A DNA stretch of 64,000 bases from Nageia nagi (taxonomy: Eukaryota > Pinophyta), in contig JBITNC010000002.1 in the NCBI GenBank assembly GCA_050084985.1, positions 1,488,001 to 1,552,000 of the forward strand, written 5' to 3'. Numbering within the stretch: the first letter of the stretch is position 1; each line of letters opens with the position of its first letter. Of this stretch, positions 11,620 to 24,102 are shown one piece after another. The translations under genes were made by a program, and so were the position numbers. Under the pieces are notes generated by a model. It saw only the letters and a list, made by a program, of their open reading frames with translations. It did no database searches and was not told the origin of the DNA.

Positions 11620-14081
11620 CTAAAGCATGTGTTGTAGAAGTAGTTCATCAAAAAGGATTCTTAAGACTGCTACCATCAAATAGGCCATGTATTTTTCTAT
11701 ACTCAAGTACTATGCTTCTAATGTCAAATTTTGGGTTACTTGGCTGTTCAAAACAATCAATGAAATAAACAAAATACAAGGTGAAAGCCAGAACACGTAC
11801 AACCATGAAAAGATTGATTTCTACCAGAAGATGATTCAGTGTAACACAACAAGAGAAGAAGACATTATTTTGATTAGACAAATCTAATGTTTAAATGGTT
11901 CAAAGTTTATGAAGAGGCATATAAGGATTACAAGAGGATGTTGATCACAAGTTCCAAAATATCAAAGAAGGGTTCATCCTAGTCATGGGAGTTCACAAAA
12001 AACTAATACAAATAAAGCAAACTACACATTCTATAAACTAAATTATAATGAAAGCTCATATAAAAATCTTCAATAAGGAACATTAAAACAGTTTCCAGAA
12101 CGTACAAAAATACAGCACTGAAAACAGCAATAAAAGACTGACCCAGTTGAATCTACCTACAATGTTATTTCCAAGGCTAAATGACCCAAGCGAATCTACA
12201 TACATGTTATTTCCAAGGTTAACTACCCTTATTTATTAATAAAGGAATGTTTATGCCTCAAGATTTGTCACCTAGCTTGTAGATACTGCAATCATTTCTC
12301 CTTTCAACTCTGACATATAATTTCTTACTCTGAATAAAGTAGAAGAGGTTTTTGTTCAATATATTACATGTAAGCAAACCATTTACTCAACTACAGTACC
12401 CATCTTTTTCATAAAAACTAAATAGGATGAATCAGAGATCAAACTGTTTGACTCAGAGTAAAGGTGAGACTACAACATTTTCAGCAACATCCAATATAAA
12501 GTGAGGAAGTATGAGAAAACCAAGATTTGCGAATTTGGGCCAAACGTTTTGGAGGAACAGGTTGTTGAATCTACAAATTAGTAGATTTCACAAACACAGA
12601 TATTATATAAGCATAAAAAACTTCAACTAAAAACAAAACTATTACTCAAAGAAACAAGTTTCTCATTATAAGTATAAAAATTTTGAGACTATCGAATGAC
12701 CGGAGGAAAAATGTAAAGATAACATTAAATATAAGACCCACAACGAACTCATAAATATTCTTATTTTCCTCTCAAGTGAGTTATTAAAGAACCTTGGTCA
12801 CACAATTGAAGTAGTACAAGTAGCGAAAGCAACCTTATCATTTGTACATAGTTGCAAGAACTTTGGTCATTTTGTCCTTACAACTTATTCTGAAACCTTA
12901 GATAAGGCAAATACATGCATAATGATCAACCAAAGTCCAGGTGGTATTCAATCATCACCCTGAACATGTATCATAAATTCAAGGCTACAGATAGAGTTTG
13001 TCACTAAAGCATGCTGCACAAATCACCTGAAACATAACAAACTTTGAACAAATGTATAGCTATTTCTTAAAGTACATCCAAATTTCTTTGTAATAGTAAC
13101 TAAGTAATCCATATGCAACTCTTTATGTATGTGCAACTTTCTCTAACAGCAGTGCATAGAAACCAAACTTGTCATGGATCAACATCCCACAATGTGCTTT
13201 AATGTCAAAACAGAGGGCTTTCAAGTACCTATTTTGAAGACAAATGCAATAATCCCTTCAATGTTCGTAATATGTTCTAAAATCAAAAAAGCACCACCAC
13301 ATCCTGATGCATAACAAAACATACAATTTGAAACTGTAATAAAAAGGTATTTAGATGCATGAAAGATGATTATAGTGTAACTATGGCATTGGACAAAACA
13401 TATACTAAATATCAGTTAGAACATAAAAGTTAGAATGCATAGCGTGTGATTATAATTTACGTACACCATGAGACACAAATATGGACACAACAATTGTGAC
13501 AAGGTAGAATAAACTTACAGGATATGCATTCCAAATACAAAAGGACAATACTAACAGCATAATCTAAACTTCTTCCTGCTGGGAAATTTTGGGAGCCCCT
13601 AAAATTTAGGAGATTAATTTTAAAAGGTAGGTGGAAAAGAGTGCTTGACATACGTCGCAATTACTTAAAATCATTTTACCAGGTACTTGAAATTCAAGCT
13701 TTCCCTCCAATATTTTTCTTTCCACAAGAAATTTGAACTAGGTTAACTAAGATGTAGAAGATGAAATCACTTCATCAAATTCAATAGTGAACAACGTTTT
13801 CCGTGGAACTACAATTTAAAATTGCAGCTCCTAAAAATGGGATTCTGAATATGATCGAATTGAATTATTTTATACTATTGATACCATTTTTGACATCACA
13901 TGTATCTAAATGGTAACTAAAACATCAGTGTGCAAAATAAATTATCATGAAGCAATCTAAGAAATTAAGCATTGCAGCAGAAGAAGATTGATTTCAATTG
14001 TGTTTCACATTCAAGAATGTATTTGACATCTCAGATCTAAAAAAGGATTCAATTTATGAATACATGAGAGGAAAAATACAT
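11620..14081. other. AT-rich DNA downstream of the RING gene, nothing identified
   Basis: No supported gene. Small ORFs at 11648-11881 and 13457-13660 show no domain. It may hold introns or 3' flank of a minus-strand gene, but I see no consistent exon series. Confidence 0.5.
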
Positions 14082-14159
14082 AATTTATCTTACAGCTAGA
14101 ATTCCATGCAGAGATAAGGTAATTTATCTTACAGCTAGAATTCCATGCAGAGATAAGGT
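14082..14159. repeat. Exact 39-bp tandem duplication
   Basis: The 39-base unit 14082-14120 is repeated without mismatch at 14121-14159, about 260 bp beyond the RING gene stop codon. A related degenerate third unit may follow to about 14195. Possibly within the gene's 3' UTR or flank. Confidence 0.9.
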
Positions 14160-14415
14160 AAAGACACTTTACATTACATACAGAGATGAGGTCAAAGCCT
14201 CAAAAAAAATCCTTTTTAATACATCGCACAAAGGAGAAATGGGAAAAGCAAATATCTCAAAATCTTATTTTATGAGATTACAAAGAATTCACAAAATAAC
14301 CAAAAATGAAACCCGTGACCAAATATAAGAACAGATCTCCGCTCACAGCTGAGGCAGGATTACAAAAAATAAAATAAAATAATGGCCTACCAAGAGATCA
14401 AAGTTCTTATAGTCA

Positions 14416-15426
14416 TTAATCCAAGTCTTCATGTCTGGCCTCTGACGAATTATCCCCATCATTATTATTATTAGCTCCAGGGTTACTTGCTCCTGTTGGC
14501 CCCGCGCGACCTTGTTCAGAGCTACTTCCGCCTTGTTGGGGCGTCTGTGGGGCGGTGCGGAACGGCAGGGGAATCTGGAATCTGAACCTCCGACCGCCGC
14601 CAGGGTTAGAATCCCCAGATGCGGAGGAACCTGCGTTGCCAGGGTTTTGAGAGGAGTCTTCGGTTGGCATTTCGTAGCGGCACACTGGGCAAGTAGAGTG
14701 CATCTCGAGCCAAGGGAGAATGCAGTCCGAGTGGTAAATATGCTTGCAAGGCATCTCTCGGGCTTCGGCACCCTCCTCAAATTTGTCTTTACACACGGCG
14801 CACTGCGCAGCATCCGAATTGAGATGGCTCTGCGTGATCTTAATGGTAGGCATACCCTCCACAGCAGACTTCGCCGCTGGCGGCGTGCCGTACCGGTTAG
14901 GGTCGTTCTCCATCAGCTGTTGGATCAGATGCTCCAGCCCTCCCCCCAAATAATAATCTCCAACAGCCCCAGGAAGCCTCAGACCTCCGCCGCCGCCACC
15001 GCCGCCAGTATTATCAAATATGATCTGAATATTCCCACCACGGGGCGTAGCCCCCAGCATATTCTGAAGATAGCTCTGCATCACCATCATAGGGTTCACC
15101 GCCTCCAGACCAGCGGCGGCTCCGCCAAGAGTTGCAGCTCCGCCTCCCTGATCTTGGCCCAGGATTGCAGCGTTGACGCTCTCCAATATGTGGCTCATGA
15201 TCTCTTCTCCGCCAAAGCCTCCACCGGTGATGATCACTGGCCGCGGCGCTCCTCCAGCCTCCAGCCCTTGCGGAGGCGGACGCATGGGGGGGTTCTCCAT
15301 TTCCTCTACAAATCCGCCATGGCACTGCGGGCACAAAACGTCATCCTCAACACCTTCAACAGGAGTAACCTGGATCTCGCAAGCATGGCACCAAAACCTC
15401 CTTTCCTCTCCTCCGCCAGACGACAT
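14416..15426 (-). CDS. RING-H2 E3 ubiquitin ligase with N-terminal zinc ribbon
   Basis: Uninterrupted 336-codon frame, ATG at 15426-15424, TAA at 14418-14416, no intron needed. Residues 11-35 form a zinc ribbon (C13-x2-C16 ... C32-x2-C35: FWCHACEIQV, LCPQCHGGFV) typical of the plant BTL/RING1-like E3 family. Residues 209-249 are a complete C3H2C3 RING: C209, C212, C227, H229, H232, C235, C246, C249, with the E2-contacting Pro/Trp segment LPWLEMHSTCPVC. The middle is Gly-rich (eight Gly at 141-148). The tail (255-336) is Ser/Pro/Asn/Gly-rich and acidic at the end. No signal peptide or membrane segment is visible, so it is probably cytosolic or nuclear. The role is transfer of ubiquitin from E2 to unknown substrates; relatives act in stress and abscisic-acid responses, but that is family knowledge. 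GC content is far above the flanks. The length fits the family and the gene looks functional. Confidence 0.95.
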   Translation of the reverse strand: MSSGGGEERRFWCHACEIQVTPVEGVEDDVLCPQCHGGFVEEMENPPMRPPPQGLEAGGAPRPVIITGGGFGGEEIMSHILESVNAAILGQDQGGGAATLGGAAAGLEAVNPMMVMQSYLQNMLGATPRGGNIQIIFDNTGGGGGGGGLRLPGAVGDYYLGGGLEHLIQQLMENDPNRYGTPPAAKSAVEGMPTIKITQSHLNSDAAQCAVCKDKFEEGAEAREMPCKHIYHSDCILPWLEMHSTCPVCRYEMPTEDSSQNPGNAGSSASGDSNPGGGRRFRFQIPLPFRTAPQTPQQGGSSSEQGRAGPTGASNPGANNNNDGDNSSEARHEDLD

Positions 15427-15570
15427 TTTGGATTTGTAGGTGCTCGTCTACTGTATAATTGTGCGACAATCCTGAGAGGAGAAGCAAGGACTACAAAGCT
15501 TCAAAGCCTCAGCTCTGCCTTAAATTCGGATCACTTTGCCACTTAGGTGGCGGCCACGTGTTTGCTTAGT
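15427..15570 (-). promoter_or_regulatory. Promoter/5' UTR of the RING gene with G-box/ABRE
   Basis: A palindromic G-box CACGTG at 15555-15560 is extended in gene sense to CACGTGGC (15560-15553), matching the ABRE core ACGTGGC bound by bZIP factors. It lies about 130 bp before the ATG. A TATA-like AATTTAA (gene sense) is at 15526-15520, about 95 bp before the ATG. The motifs suggest abscisic-acid or stress control; this is inference from sequence words alone. Confidence 0.5.
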
Positions 15571-16990
15571 CGGCAATGGGTGGAATGTGGTTTTGGGCTC
15601 GAGGTATGTACACCCTGACCAACGTTTCAGAATCCTTGGTAAGGGTATACCCACTGTAATGAATTTAGGATATTTCTGTATGAAGATTCTTTTAAGAATT
15701 AACTACGGTTAAATAAAATGTGGGTAAAGATTTAATAATATAGGTTAAGATACATTGAAAGCTTGAAATTTTGATAATGGTAGATGGAGTATGTACTAAA
15801 GAAATATATTTCTCATAATGAATGAGGTTGATTTTTGTTTATATTTAAGGAGGAGTGAGTGAACATTATTACTTAAGAGTAATGTTTAAGGTTGGATCAT
15901 ATCTTCTAACCATTATCCTTCATAAAGTTGAGAGTTACATTTATCAATAGATGATGAGTACCATTCCATTATATACACCTCTCAAAGGTTTGAACTTTAT
16001 ACTTTCCAAGAGAAAGTCAAGGTTTAAACAACTTTTATTTAGAATTAATTATTTAATTTGTATTTGTTACTTAGAATTAATGGTATAAATATAAAATGAA
16101 GAAATTAATTCAATACTTGTTAGATATAACCTTTATTACATTTAATATAAATTTATATGTAACACCCATAATATTAATAAAGAAAAATGATAGTAATTAA
16201 TATTTTTGTATAGATTATGAGTGATTTAAACAAATCATCATAAAAACAAACAATAGATACTTTCCATGATGAATTACATGCTAAAAAATACTTTTGAAGA
16301 TTGATCTTTCATCTGCATACTAACATATTCTTGTTCACGTGGAGAATTAAGAGAAGATAACGTATGGATCACGCTATTAGTTATTTCAAGTGATGTCACT
16401 TGTCATGATGAAAATGATTTTCAATAAATACTTAAGGAAGTTTATATATGTTCTCTTTAATGTTATATAAAAAAAAAATACAAAAACTATAAAATCCAAA
16501 ATCTAAAAGTCCAAAGTTTAAATTTAAAATATATTTGAGTATGTTATAAGTTTATTGCAATAAAAAAATAATCTAAAATAGGTTTACAAACAATCCAAAA
16601 TCAAAATCTTATATTTTAAAAACTAGTTTATCATAATAAAAAATATTGAAATGGAGTTTCAAGACATCAACGATGTTATCACTTGTAGCCAAGCTCGAGC
16701 CCTAAGCACATAATATATTACAAAATTAGAAGATAATGTTTGTCAACAAAGCCAAATATATGTATCCATAATTTGTAACATTAAAGAATTCCACCTACTA
16801 ATTCAAAATTCAAAGCTCTCTTGGATAAAAAATACTCTTACCTTAATTGATTACCTCATTAAAAACTATTAGAAATTTGAGGATCAAAATTTATTCATCA
16901 CATTTGACCCAATTTTCATGAGTCACATTCAAGCCAAAAACCAATTTAATGAACTAATTTTAGCTATTGTTTAAAGCCAAATAATTGATT
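15571..16990. other. AT-rich intergenic DNA
   Basis: Upstream flank of the RING gene. No ORF of note, no terminal repeats or element motifs that I can support. Confidence 0.6.
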
Positions 16991-19193
16991 TGTAATCACC
17001 AAAATCCTATGGCTTACTCGGATCATCAAATACATATTTACAAAAAAAAATTCCATTCATCTCTATGCTCTCCATGTTCTTAATATGCACCAATATCAAC
17101 ATATAACTAATAAAGAATGCACATCCATACAAAGAATGCAAGTATTTATAGAGGTTCCTCTCAATGTGAGAGTACATTACCCTTTCAATCTTTGATTTTA
17201 TTATTGATTAACAAATTTTGGAAGCTAAAACCATAAAGCTAGATGTTATGCCTTTTTTTAGACATTCCTACACCTTCTTTAGCTTCCTTATGGTCCTTTT
17301 AGCCTTCATCTTGATTAACCAAACCAATTGTACAGTATTCTCCAAGCTACTAATATTTCATACAACTCATAATTGCATTTCTCATTATTACAATGATATC
17401 CATACCCTTCTATCTTTGCAAGCACAGTGTTGATGTTGTCCCTTTAATGGTATTTTTATTTTTGGTTTCTGTCAATGTTGGCCCATGCTTCTAGCTCTAC
17501 TCCTGATGTCTCATAAGTGAGTACTCTCAACATATAATTGAAATACTTCTACAAGCTTCTTAGATCATTCTTCCAAGATAAGAAGAAGGTTTCTAGACTA
17601 CCCACTATCCCCCTCTAAGAGTATAATGAGCATATGATATTACATACATGTATTGGAATCACATATCATACCTCCTATGAATACAATATGCTCCCATATA
17701 ATGTTATTACCACTACAACACTATGAGGTCTACTCAATACATGAAGAATACAATAATAAATACATAGCATAGAATGTGTGGTCCCAAAATAATGCAATTA
17801 ATTATTTATGTGGGTTAATTAATTCACTATTGGTCTATTTATTTCTTATTGATGCATATATCTGAAATATGGCAATAATACATAATAGAAAGATACTTGT
17901 ATTTAATTAGATCGCATGTTCATTCTGTAAAGAGAAACATACACAAAAGACAAGCATACATTCATTCAATTGCACATTGTTGGCATCCTATATTTGAAAC
18001 ATTGCTGACGGCTTAAGATAAGAAATATAACAGATGCAACAAAGAATCTAGCAATGAGTGAATGAAAGAATCATCAGATAAAAAACATATGATATAACTT
18101 ATGAATAATATTTGCACATAACACAATGATGTATCATGTGCTAGAATCTCTCTTGAGTCCTCCTCATATTTGTTTGCCCATGACCTCCTCCTCTTCAGAG
18201 ATGATCTTTAAGGCCATCAATTGATGCCTTTATATATGATACAAGTTTACATGATTTTGATCTTTTTAACCTCTTGTACATGCCACAAGGGTCCACTAGA
18301 CATATTACATAGCTTTGGCATGACTTTGGGTATTATTTAACCCTTTTTTTACATAATACATCATTGAGACTCTAAAATTAATTATTTAATAAATAATAAT
18401 TCATTTTTAGGCATCTAAAAAATGACTATGATATTGTTCACCCTAGACTAAGGTTATTACATTTCATATTGATCAATAAGCTATGATGTTGTCCAACCAA
18501 CTAGAAGAAAAGAATCTCTATGAAGGCTTGCTCCAACTTGGTTTGATTTCCATTCGATTGCAATAATCTCTTCAATGGAAGTAGTTATTTCACTAATAGT
18601 AGCAAGGTTTCCTCCCATAATGGTAGCAATTTGCCACAAAAGTGGCTACATTCCTCTTCCTCATAATGTTAACCAATGCCTTTTTTCCTTACTTTTTTCC
18701 TCCTTTTCTCTTTTTTCTCAAATGATCCTTAAGGATTTTTTTTTGTTGTCGAACTTGCCTATTTGCCTTCTGATGACCTTTCTATTAATCTCTCTCCATG
18801 AGGTGTCCATGATGCTTCACCTACCCTAAGGTTCCATTATTTGTATGGCATTGATGCTCTATTTTGACTGTTAGAATGGCATGGATGTTCTAAATGCAAT
18901 ATTTTGGATAAGGATAGTTCTCACAAACATATCTCTTATGAAGGTTAAATCTTCCATGAAGGTAGGAATGCATATACTCGTTGGAAAGGTATCTTTGACA
19001 ACCATCCAATGCAAAAAGAATAAAGTCAATTGAATATCTCTATTTTTCAAAGATGATTGACATATTTTGTGACAGGTTTTGGATATGATAACTCCACAAG
19101 ACCATGAGGAAAATGCTCCAAACACCACCCAAGCATGAGAATTCATCAAATCCTCACTCTAATGATATTTTGGTCTTCATCATACATGATCCA
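16991..19193. repeat. Direct repeat copy 1 (~1.56 kb plus a 643-bp insertion)
   Basis: Homologous through its length to 19416-20979: it starts tgtaatcaccaaaatcctat and ends catacatgatcca. Matches include the stretches around 17040-17230, 17500-17770, 18430-18680 and 18880-19190. A 643-bp block at 17777-18419 is absent from copy 2. Neither copy has a supported ORF; the short ORFs at 17218, 18575 and 18871 look like chance. Both copies begin TG and end CA, so old LTRs are possible, but only 222 bp lie between them. Confidence 0.8.
17777..18419. mobile_element. 643-bp insertion in repeat copy 1, possible solo LTR
   Basis: Copy 2 of the repeat serves as the empty site: there agaatgaatatgat is continuous (about 20184), while copy 1 has agaatg (17771-17776), then this block, then aaaatgactatgat (18419 on). 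That gives a near-perfect target duplication GAATG/AAATG. The block begins TGTGGTCCC and contains a TATA-like tatatatga near 18234, compatible with a solo LTR. The 3' end does not show a clean CA, so the class is uncertain. No ORF. Confidence 0.55.
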
Positions 19194-19415
19194 TAATGAG
19201 GAGGAATTTGGCTTCCAAATGATTATGATTTTTTTTTTTGAAGAATCCATATCTCTAAATTTGAACAAATATGAACTTGTGTCCTCTTTCCATATGATGT
19301 TATGCCTTTTTTTACATTTTTTTATCTTCTTCATGGATTCAAGAACTCCAAATTTTCTTGCAATGGATTATAAAATTCTCAAAGCAATCTTAACCAACTC
19401 TGATATTACATCATT

Positions 19416-20979
19416 TGTAATCATCAAAAGCCTATGGCTTACTTAGATCCTAAAATACAAATTTACAAAAATATTTTCATTCATCTCTATACTCTTAATA
19501 TGAACCAGTATCAACATATAACTAATAAATAATGCATATCCACACAAAGAACATAAGTATTTATAGAGTTTCCTCTCAATGTGAAAGTACATCCCCTTTT
19601 AATCTCTGATTTTATTATTGATCAATAATTTTGGAAGTCAAAACCATAAAGCTATATGTTATGCCTTTCTTTGGATATTCCTACACCTTTTTTAGCTTTC
19701 TTATGGTCTTTTGAGCCTTCATTTTGATCAACCAAATTGGTTGTATAGTGTTCTCCAAGATGCCAATATTTTATACCACTCAAAATTGCATTTCTCATTT
19801 TTGCAATGGCATCCATGCCCTTCTATCTCTACAAGCATGATATCAACATTATCCCTTTGATAATATTTTTATTTATAGTTTCTATCAATGTTGCCCCATA
19901 ATCCCATCTCTACTTTCAACCTCTCATAAGTGAGTGATCTCAATAAATAGCTAAAATACTTATACAAGCTTCTTAGATCATTCTTCCAGGATAATAAGAA
20001 GGTTTCTAGACTACCCATTATCTCCCTCTAAGAGTATAATGAGCATATGATATTACATACATGTATTGGACTTACATATCATACCTCCCACAAATACAAT
20101 ATGCTCCCATATAATGTTATTGCCCCTACAACATTGTGAAGTCTACTCAATACATGAAGAATACAATAAGAAGTACATAGCATAGAATGAATATGATATT
20201 ATTCACCCTAGACTAATGTTATAACATTGCATATTGATTAATAAGATATGATGTTGTCTAGCCAACTAACAACAAACATAGAAATGAGAAGAAAAGAAGT
20301 TCTATGAAGACTTGGTCCACCTTGGTTTGATTTTCATTCAGCTGCAACAACCTCTTCAATGGAAGTAGTTATTTCACTAATAGTAGTAGGGTCTTCTCCC
20401 ATAATGGTAGCATATTTCCATAAAAGTGGATGCACTCATCTTCCTCACAATGTTAACCAATATCTTTTTTTCTTCCTTTTCTTTTTTTCCAATATGATTC
20501 TTAAGGATTCATTTTCTATTTTCAATCCTACCTCTTTGCCTTTTGATGCCCTTTTACTTCATCTCCATCCTCGAAGTGTCCATGATGCTTCACTTGCCCT
20601 AAGATTTTATTATTCGCATAATATCAGTGCCTTATTTTTACTATTAGCATGATATGGATGCTCTAATTGTAATATTTTGGATAAGGATAGTTATCAAGTA
20701 AATATTTCTTATAAAGGTCAAATCTTCCATGAAGGTCGGCATGTGTATACTTTTTGGAAAGGTATCTTCGACAACCATCCAATGCAAAAAGAATCAAATC
20801 AATTGGATATATCAATCAAAATTTATACCTTAATAAATATTAATAATATATTTTGTACTAGGTTTTAGATATGACAACTCCATAAGACCATGAAGAAAAT
20901 ACTCCAAACACCACCCAAGCATGAGAATTCATAAAATACTCACTCTAATGATATTTTGGTCTTCATCATACATGATTCA
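19416..20979. repeat. Direct repeat copy 2 (~1.56 kb)
   Basis: Starts tgtaatcatcaaaagcctat and ends catacatgattca, co-linear with copy 1 but without the 643-bp insertion. By eye the copies differ at roughly one base in ten, with small indels. The ORFs at 20359-20652 and 20677-20868 have no recognisable domain. Confidence 0.8.
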
Positions 20980-22559
20980 TTTTGGATCAATAATCCTTCA
21001 AACTCCACCTCCTTGATTTTCAATCTCAATCATACCTCCATATTCACCACAAGTCTATAATTCAAACCATCATACTTAGTATATTCCTTATAATCAAGTA
21101 TCCATAAACTAAAAGCAATCTCTTTCTTCAACCATTATACAAGTAATTATTATGGTATAACCTCAATTAATCCCTCATCTCATTTCATGATGCATTTAAT
21201 CTCTCAATCATCCTCTCGATCAACTTCACACTTTATCAAATCTTCATTATTGTAACCTTTAAATTTCAATCCACATCAACTATGACCCTCAAATTTCATC
21301 ATAAGATCCATAACAATCAATCCTTGGAAAAATGAGAAATTGTTAAATGATTATTCAAGGATGAATTTATAACTAACTTATCATCAAATTATAAATCAGT
21401 TAATTCATCATTTGATCCCCTTTAAATAATATCTATATCATTTCAAAAAATAAATATTTTATAAATTCAAAGGTAAGTAGGGTCTACAAAACCATTTATG
21501 TATCTTTTACTATGCTTATCATGTAAGTTACCATGATGATGCACTCATACTCAAAATTATCCTTCTATATTTGAATATTGGATAAGTATTAAATTACTAC
21601 AATCTACAAGGTCATTCAATGTATTCCTTTAATAAATTAGTTGATGTATTTCTTAGATACTTTTCAATCAACATCATCAAAAAAATATTCATTATCTATT
21701 ATTCTAGATGTATTAGATAACAAATGGTGGTTTGTAGTAGAAAAAGTTGAGCATGAAAATATTATTTTGTGAGGGTTTAACTATTTTGTTGGATTATACG
21801 CCATGGCCATGAGCTAGGGGGTCCCCTACCACCCCCCCCCCCAAATCATCTTAACTGGATGCCATGCATAATAAACCCCTCCAACCCACCCTGCTAAATC
21901 ACTGACCTAGGCCCATATTCAATGAGTCAAAGGTATTTAGCTTGATCCATGCAAGAATGACCAAGGTTACTTTTAGGTTTTATCAAAGATCCCAAAAGCT
22001 ACATTTAAAATCCTAAAGGTTTGGGAAGGTATTCACATGCTAGAATCTTGAGCCCTGATTTGTAAATTCTTAGGCACCAAAATATCTCTTTTTACCATAA
22101 AAAGGTGGGTTAACAACCAATGGGATTTGGGAGGTGAAGAGGGCTTGAAGGGTGAAGTTTCCATCACACATATGTTTAACAGATACTTCATAACTCTCTT
22201 TGCTACAATGATTGATAAGTATTATATTTTTGGAGAAGTCCCTTGGTTCTGTGATCATTCTGATTTCTTCATGAAACCATGACACACAAATTTTAAGCCA
22301 AATAAAGAAAACCCTTCTTTAATGCCAATTTGGGTAAGATTATTGACCTTCCTCTCAAATATTAGAATGATGATGTGTTTATAGCAATAAGAGGATTCAT
22401 AGGAGCTTACATGGGGGATTCAAATTGAACCAGGGAACTTCGACATGCTTCCTATGCTCATATTTTTTTTCATATCAACCTTAACTCATCCCTTTCGATT
22501 TCAGTTCTAATAGACCTACTATATGAGGGGATCTCATGGTCTCAATCTATGGAATGAAT
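20980..22559. other. AT-rich DNA, upstream part may be decayed LINE-C
   Basis: Holds an 11-base C run (21832-21842) and a 71-codon minus-strand ORF (22285-22070) without a domain. The 3' part may be unrecognisable 5' sequence of LINE-C. Confidence 0.5.
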
Positions 22560-22764
22560 CTTCTTTTGGCAACATTTCAGATACTAAATCCACTCTTGAG
22601 CAGGAATTGGTCCTCCTTGAAGCCAGACTTTAAGTGGAAAAGGATGATTCCTTACTAGAACAAGAACATTCATTGACTAAAGACTAAATGAGGTATATCT
22701 ATAAGAAGAGATAATTTGGAAATATAAATCATGTAATCAATGGCTTAAAGAAGGTGATAGAAAT
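22560..22764 (+). mobile_element. LINE-C, left part (before the 18.9-kb nested insertion)
   Basis: Translating the plus strand gives EQELVLLEARL, then EEIIWKYKSCNQWLKEGDRN ending at 22764. This is the conserved linker before the reverse transcriptase of plant L1 elements (normally continuing T-K-F-F-H). The next bases belong to an LTR element. The missing continuation is found at 41690, after the nest. The left boundary is undefined. Confidence 0.8.
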
Positions 22765-23034
22765 TATTTTAACCCCATAACATGTATTAGGAATAGTACT
22801 CATGTTTAGTCCCATATGCACTATGCATTAGGTTACTTATGTTGTAAAAGCTATTTATAGGGGGTTTACCTATTATTAAAGAAGAAGAAGAAGAATGAGT
22901 TGATTTTTATGTAAGAAGTGATTCTCAAGGAGGTGCCTTCCTTGAAGTGGCACAAGCGATCTATTAGTGTATAATTAGTGTATTTTTGTAGAAGTAAGAT
23001 ATAATCCATTTATGGTCCATTTGGGATCATAACA
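22765..23034 (+). repeat. 5' LTR of the outer gag-only element
   Basis: Matches 41428-41689 over its length; shared words include cataacatgtattaggaata and gtcccatatgcactatgcat. Ends GGGATCATAACA, followed after two bases by the PBS-like site. Confidence 0.85.
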
Positions 23035-23932
23035 TCTAGTATCAAAGCTTCGATTTTGGCTCTTATGGGTAGTTTTGTTGTTAGTGCAAGAGGTTTTTAT
23101 TATCTATGAGCGATTTTGTGTGTTGAGTGATTTTGGAGTTTTAAGTGGTTTTGGTTGTATGGGTGGATTTGTGCAATGTAAGTCCATTTTATCTTTTTTG
23201 TAGATTTATGGGAGATATGGAGTAGAAGCCCATGAGTGAAAGCAAATTTGAGTAGAGAACATATGTGCAATAGTTTTGTTGGTAGAAGATATCTTGAGAG
23301 GATTCGAGGCTATGCATGGGTGTTTGGAGGTAGATCCCACACAATAAGTGGTAAAGGAAGCTAGATATGATTTATACGATGTAAGAGTAAGGTTGTGGAA
23401 GAGAAGTGATGGTGGTGCAAGAGCGATAGGGTGGAAAGAAACCCTAACATCTGCAAATTTGATTATCAAGATGGACAGGGATAAGATCCAAAACATGCAA
23501 GTTTTTGTAGGCTTAAACAAGGGCTTACGGGTTTTTGGGGTTCTAGTATTAGGGATGAATTGCATGTTAGGGGGTTTAATTAGATATTTGAAGGTTTAGA
23601 GTTATAATGTCATCATTTCAGTGTGTAGAGTTTCATCTTTAATATCTACAAGGATGTATTTCATATTTTGGCTTTTGGGGTTTTGTTATTGCTCCAAGGG
23701 GTCATGGGACCAATCATTTTGCATGCTATCATCAAGATCTTTCTAATAGTGTATCACTGGCATCAATCAAAGAGTTATAAAAAAAGTTATTACATTTGAA
23801 ATGTTTACTAATATTGTATATTTTTCAATTTTTTTTTGTAAAGAGGTCCTTTTTTGAGGTTGTGAACAAGACCTATTGGACACTCTAAATTAGGATATTC
23901 ATATTAGTATAAAAAAAAAAAGAAAAAAAAAG
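23035..23932 (+). other. Leader of the outer gag-only element
   Basis: PBS-like site at 23037-23048, then non-coding sequence with A-rich runs just before the gag start. The 83-codon ORF 23348-23599 shows no domain. Confidence 0.5.
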
Positions 23933-24102
23933 ATGATGATGGATACTATTGTTACACCATTTCATATTGATTCTGTGCACCACTATATTGATGATTTTGA
24001 GGATTTTTGTGATGACTATGTGATGGATGAGAAATTAGCCCTTCATTTATTCACTAATGGCTTTAAGGGAAGAAGTAAAAATTATTGTATTCATGTTTAA
24101 TC
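23933..24102 (+). pseudogene. Gag-like ORF of the outer element, N-terminal piece
   Basis: ATG at 23933 opens MMMDTIVTPFHIDSVHHYID, followed by DFEDFCDDYVMDEKLALHLF and TNGFKGRSKNY. The DEKLALHLFTNGFKGRSKNY wording resembles the LTR-element gag pattern in which low-diversity residues precede a W/Y. It is cut at 24102 by the inserted copia LTR. There is also a frameshift relative to the downstream piece at 40655. Confidence 0.6.

Noticed and set aside
14512-15546. 344-codon plus-strand ORF over the RING gene
   Set aside because: It is antisense to a complete, domain-bearing gene; its openness comes from GC-rich codon use on the other strand. No domain seen.
16151-16175. TGTAACACCC as the start of an LTR
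   Set aside because: It looks like a common plant LTR start, but I found no matching second copy, target duplication or element interior.
16991-20979. Reading the two 1.56-kb repeats as LTRs of one element
   Set aside because: The interior is only 222 bp, no PBS or polypurine tract is clear, and no target duplication was found. Left as a direct duplication.
21832-21842. Run of 11 C as a signal
   Set aside because: Plain homopolymer without associated structure.
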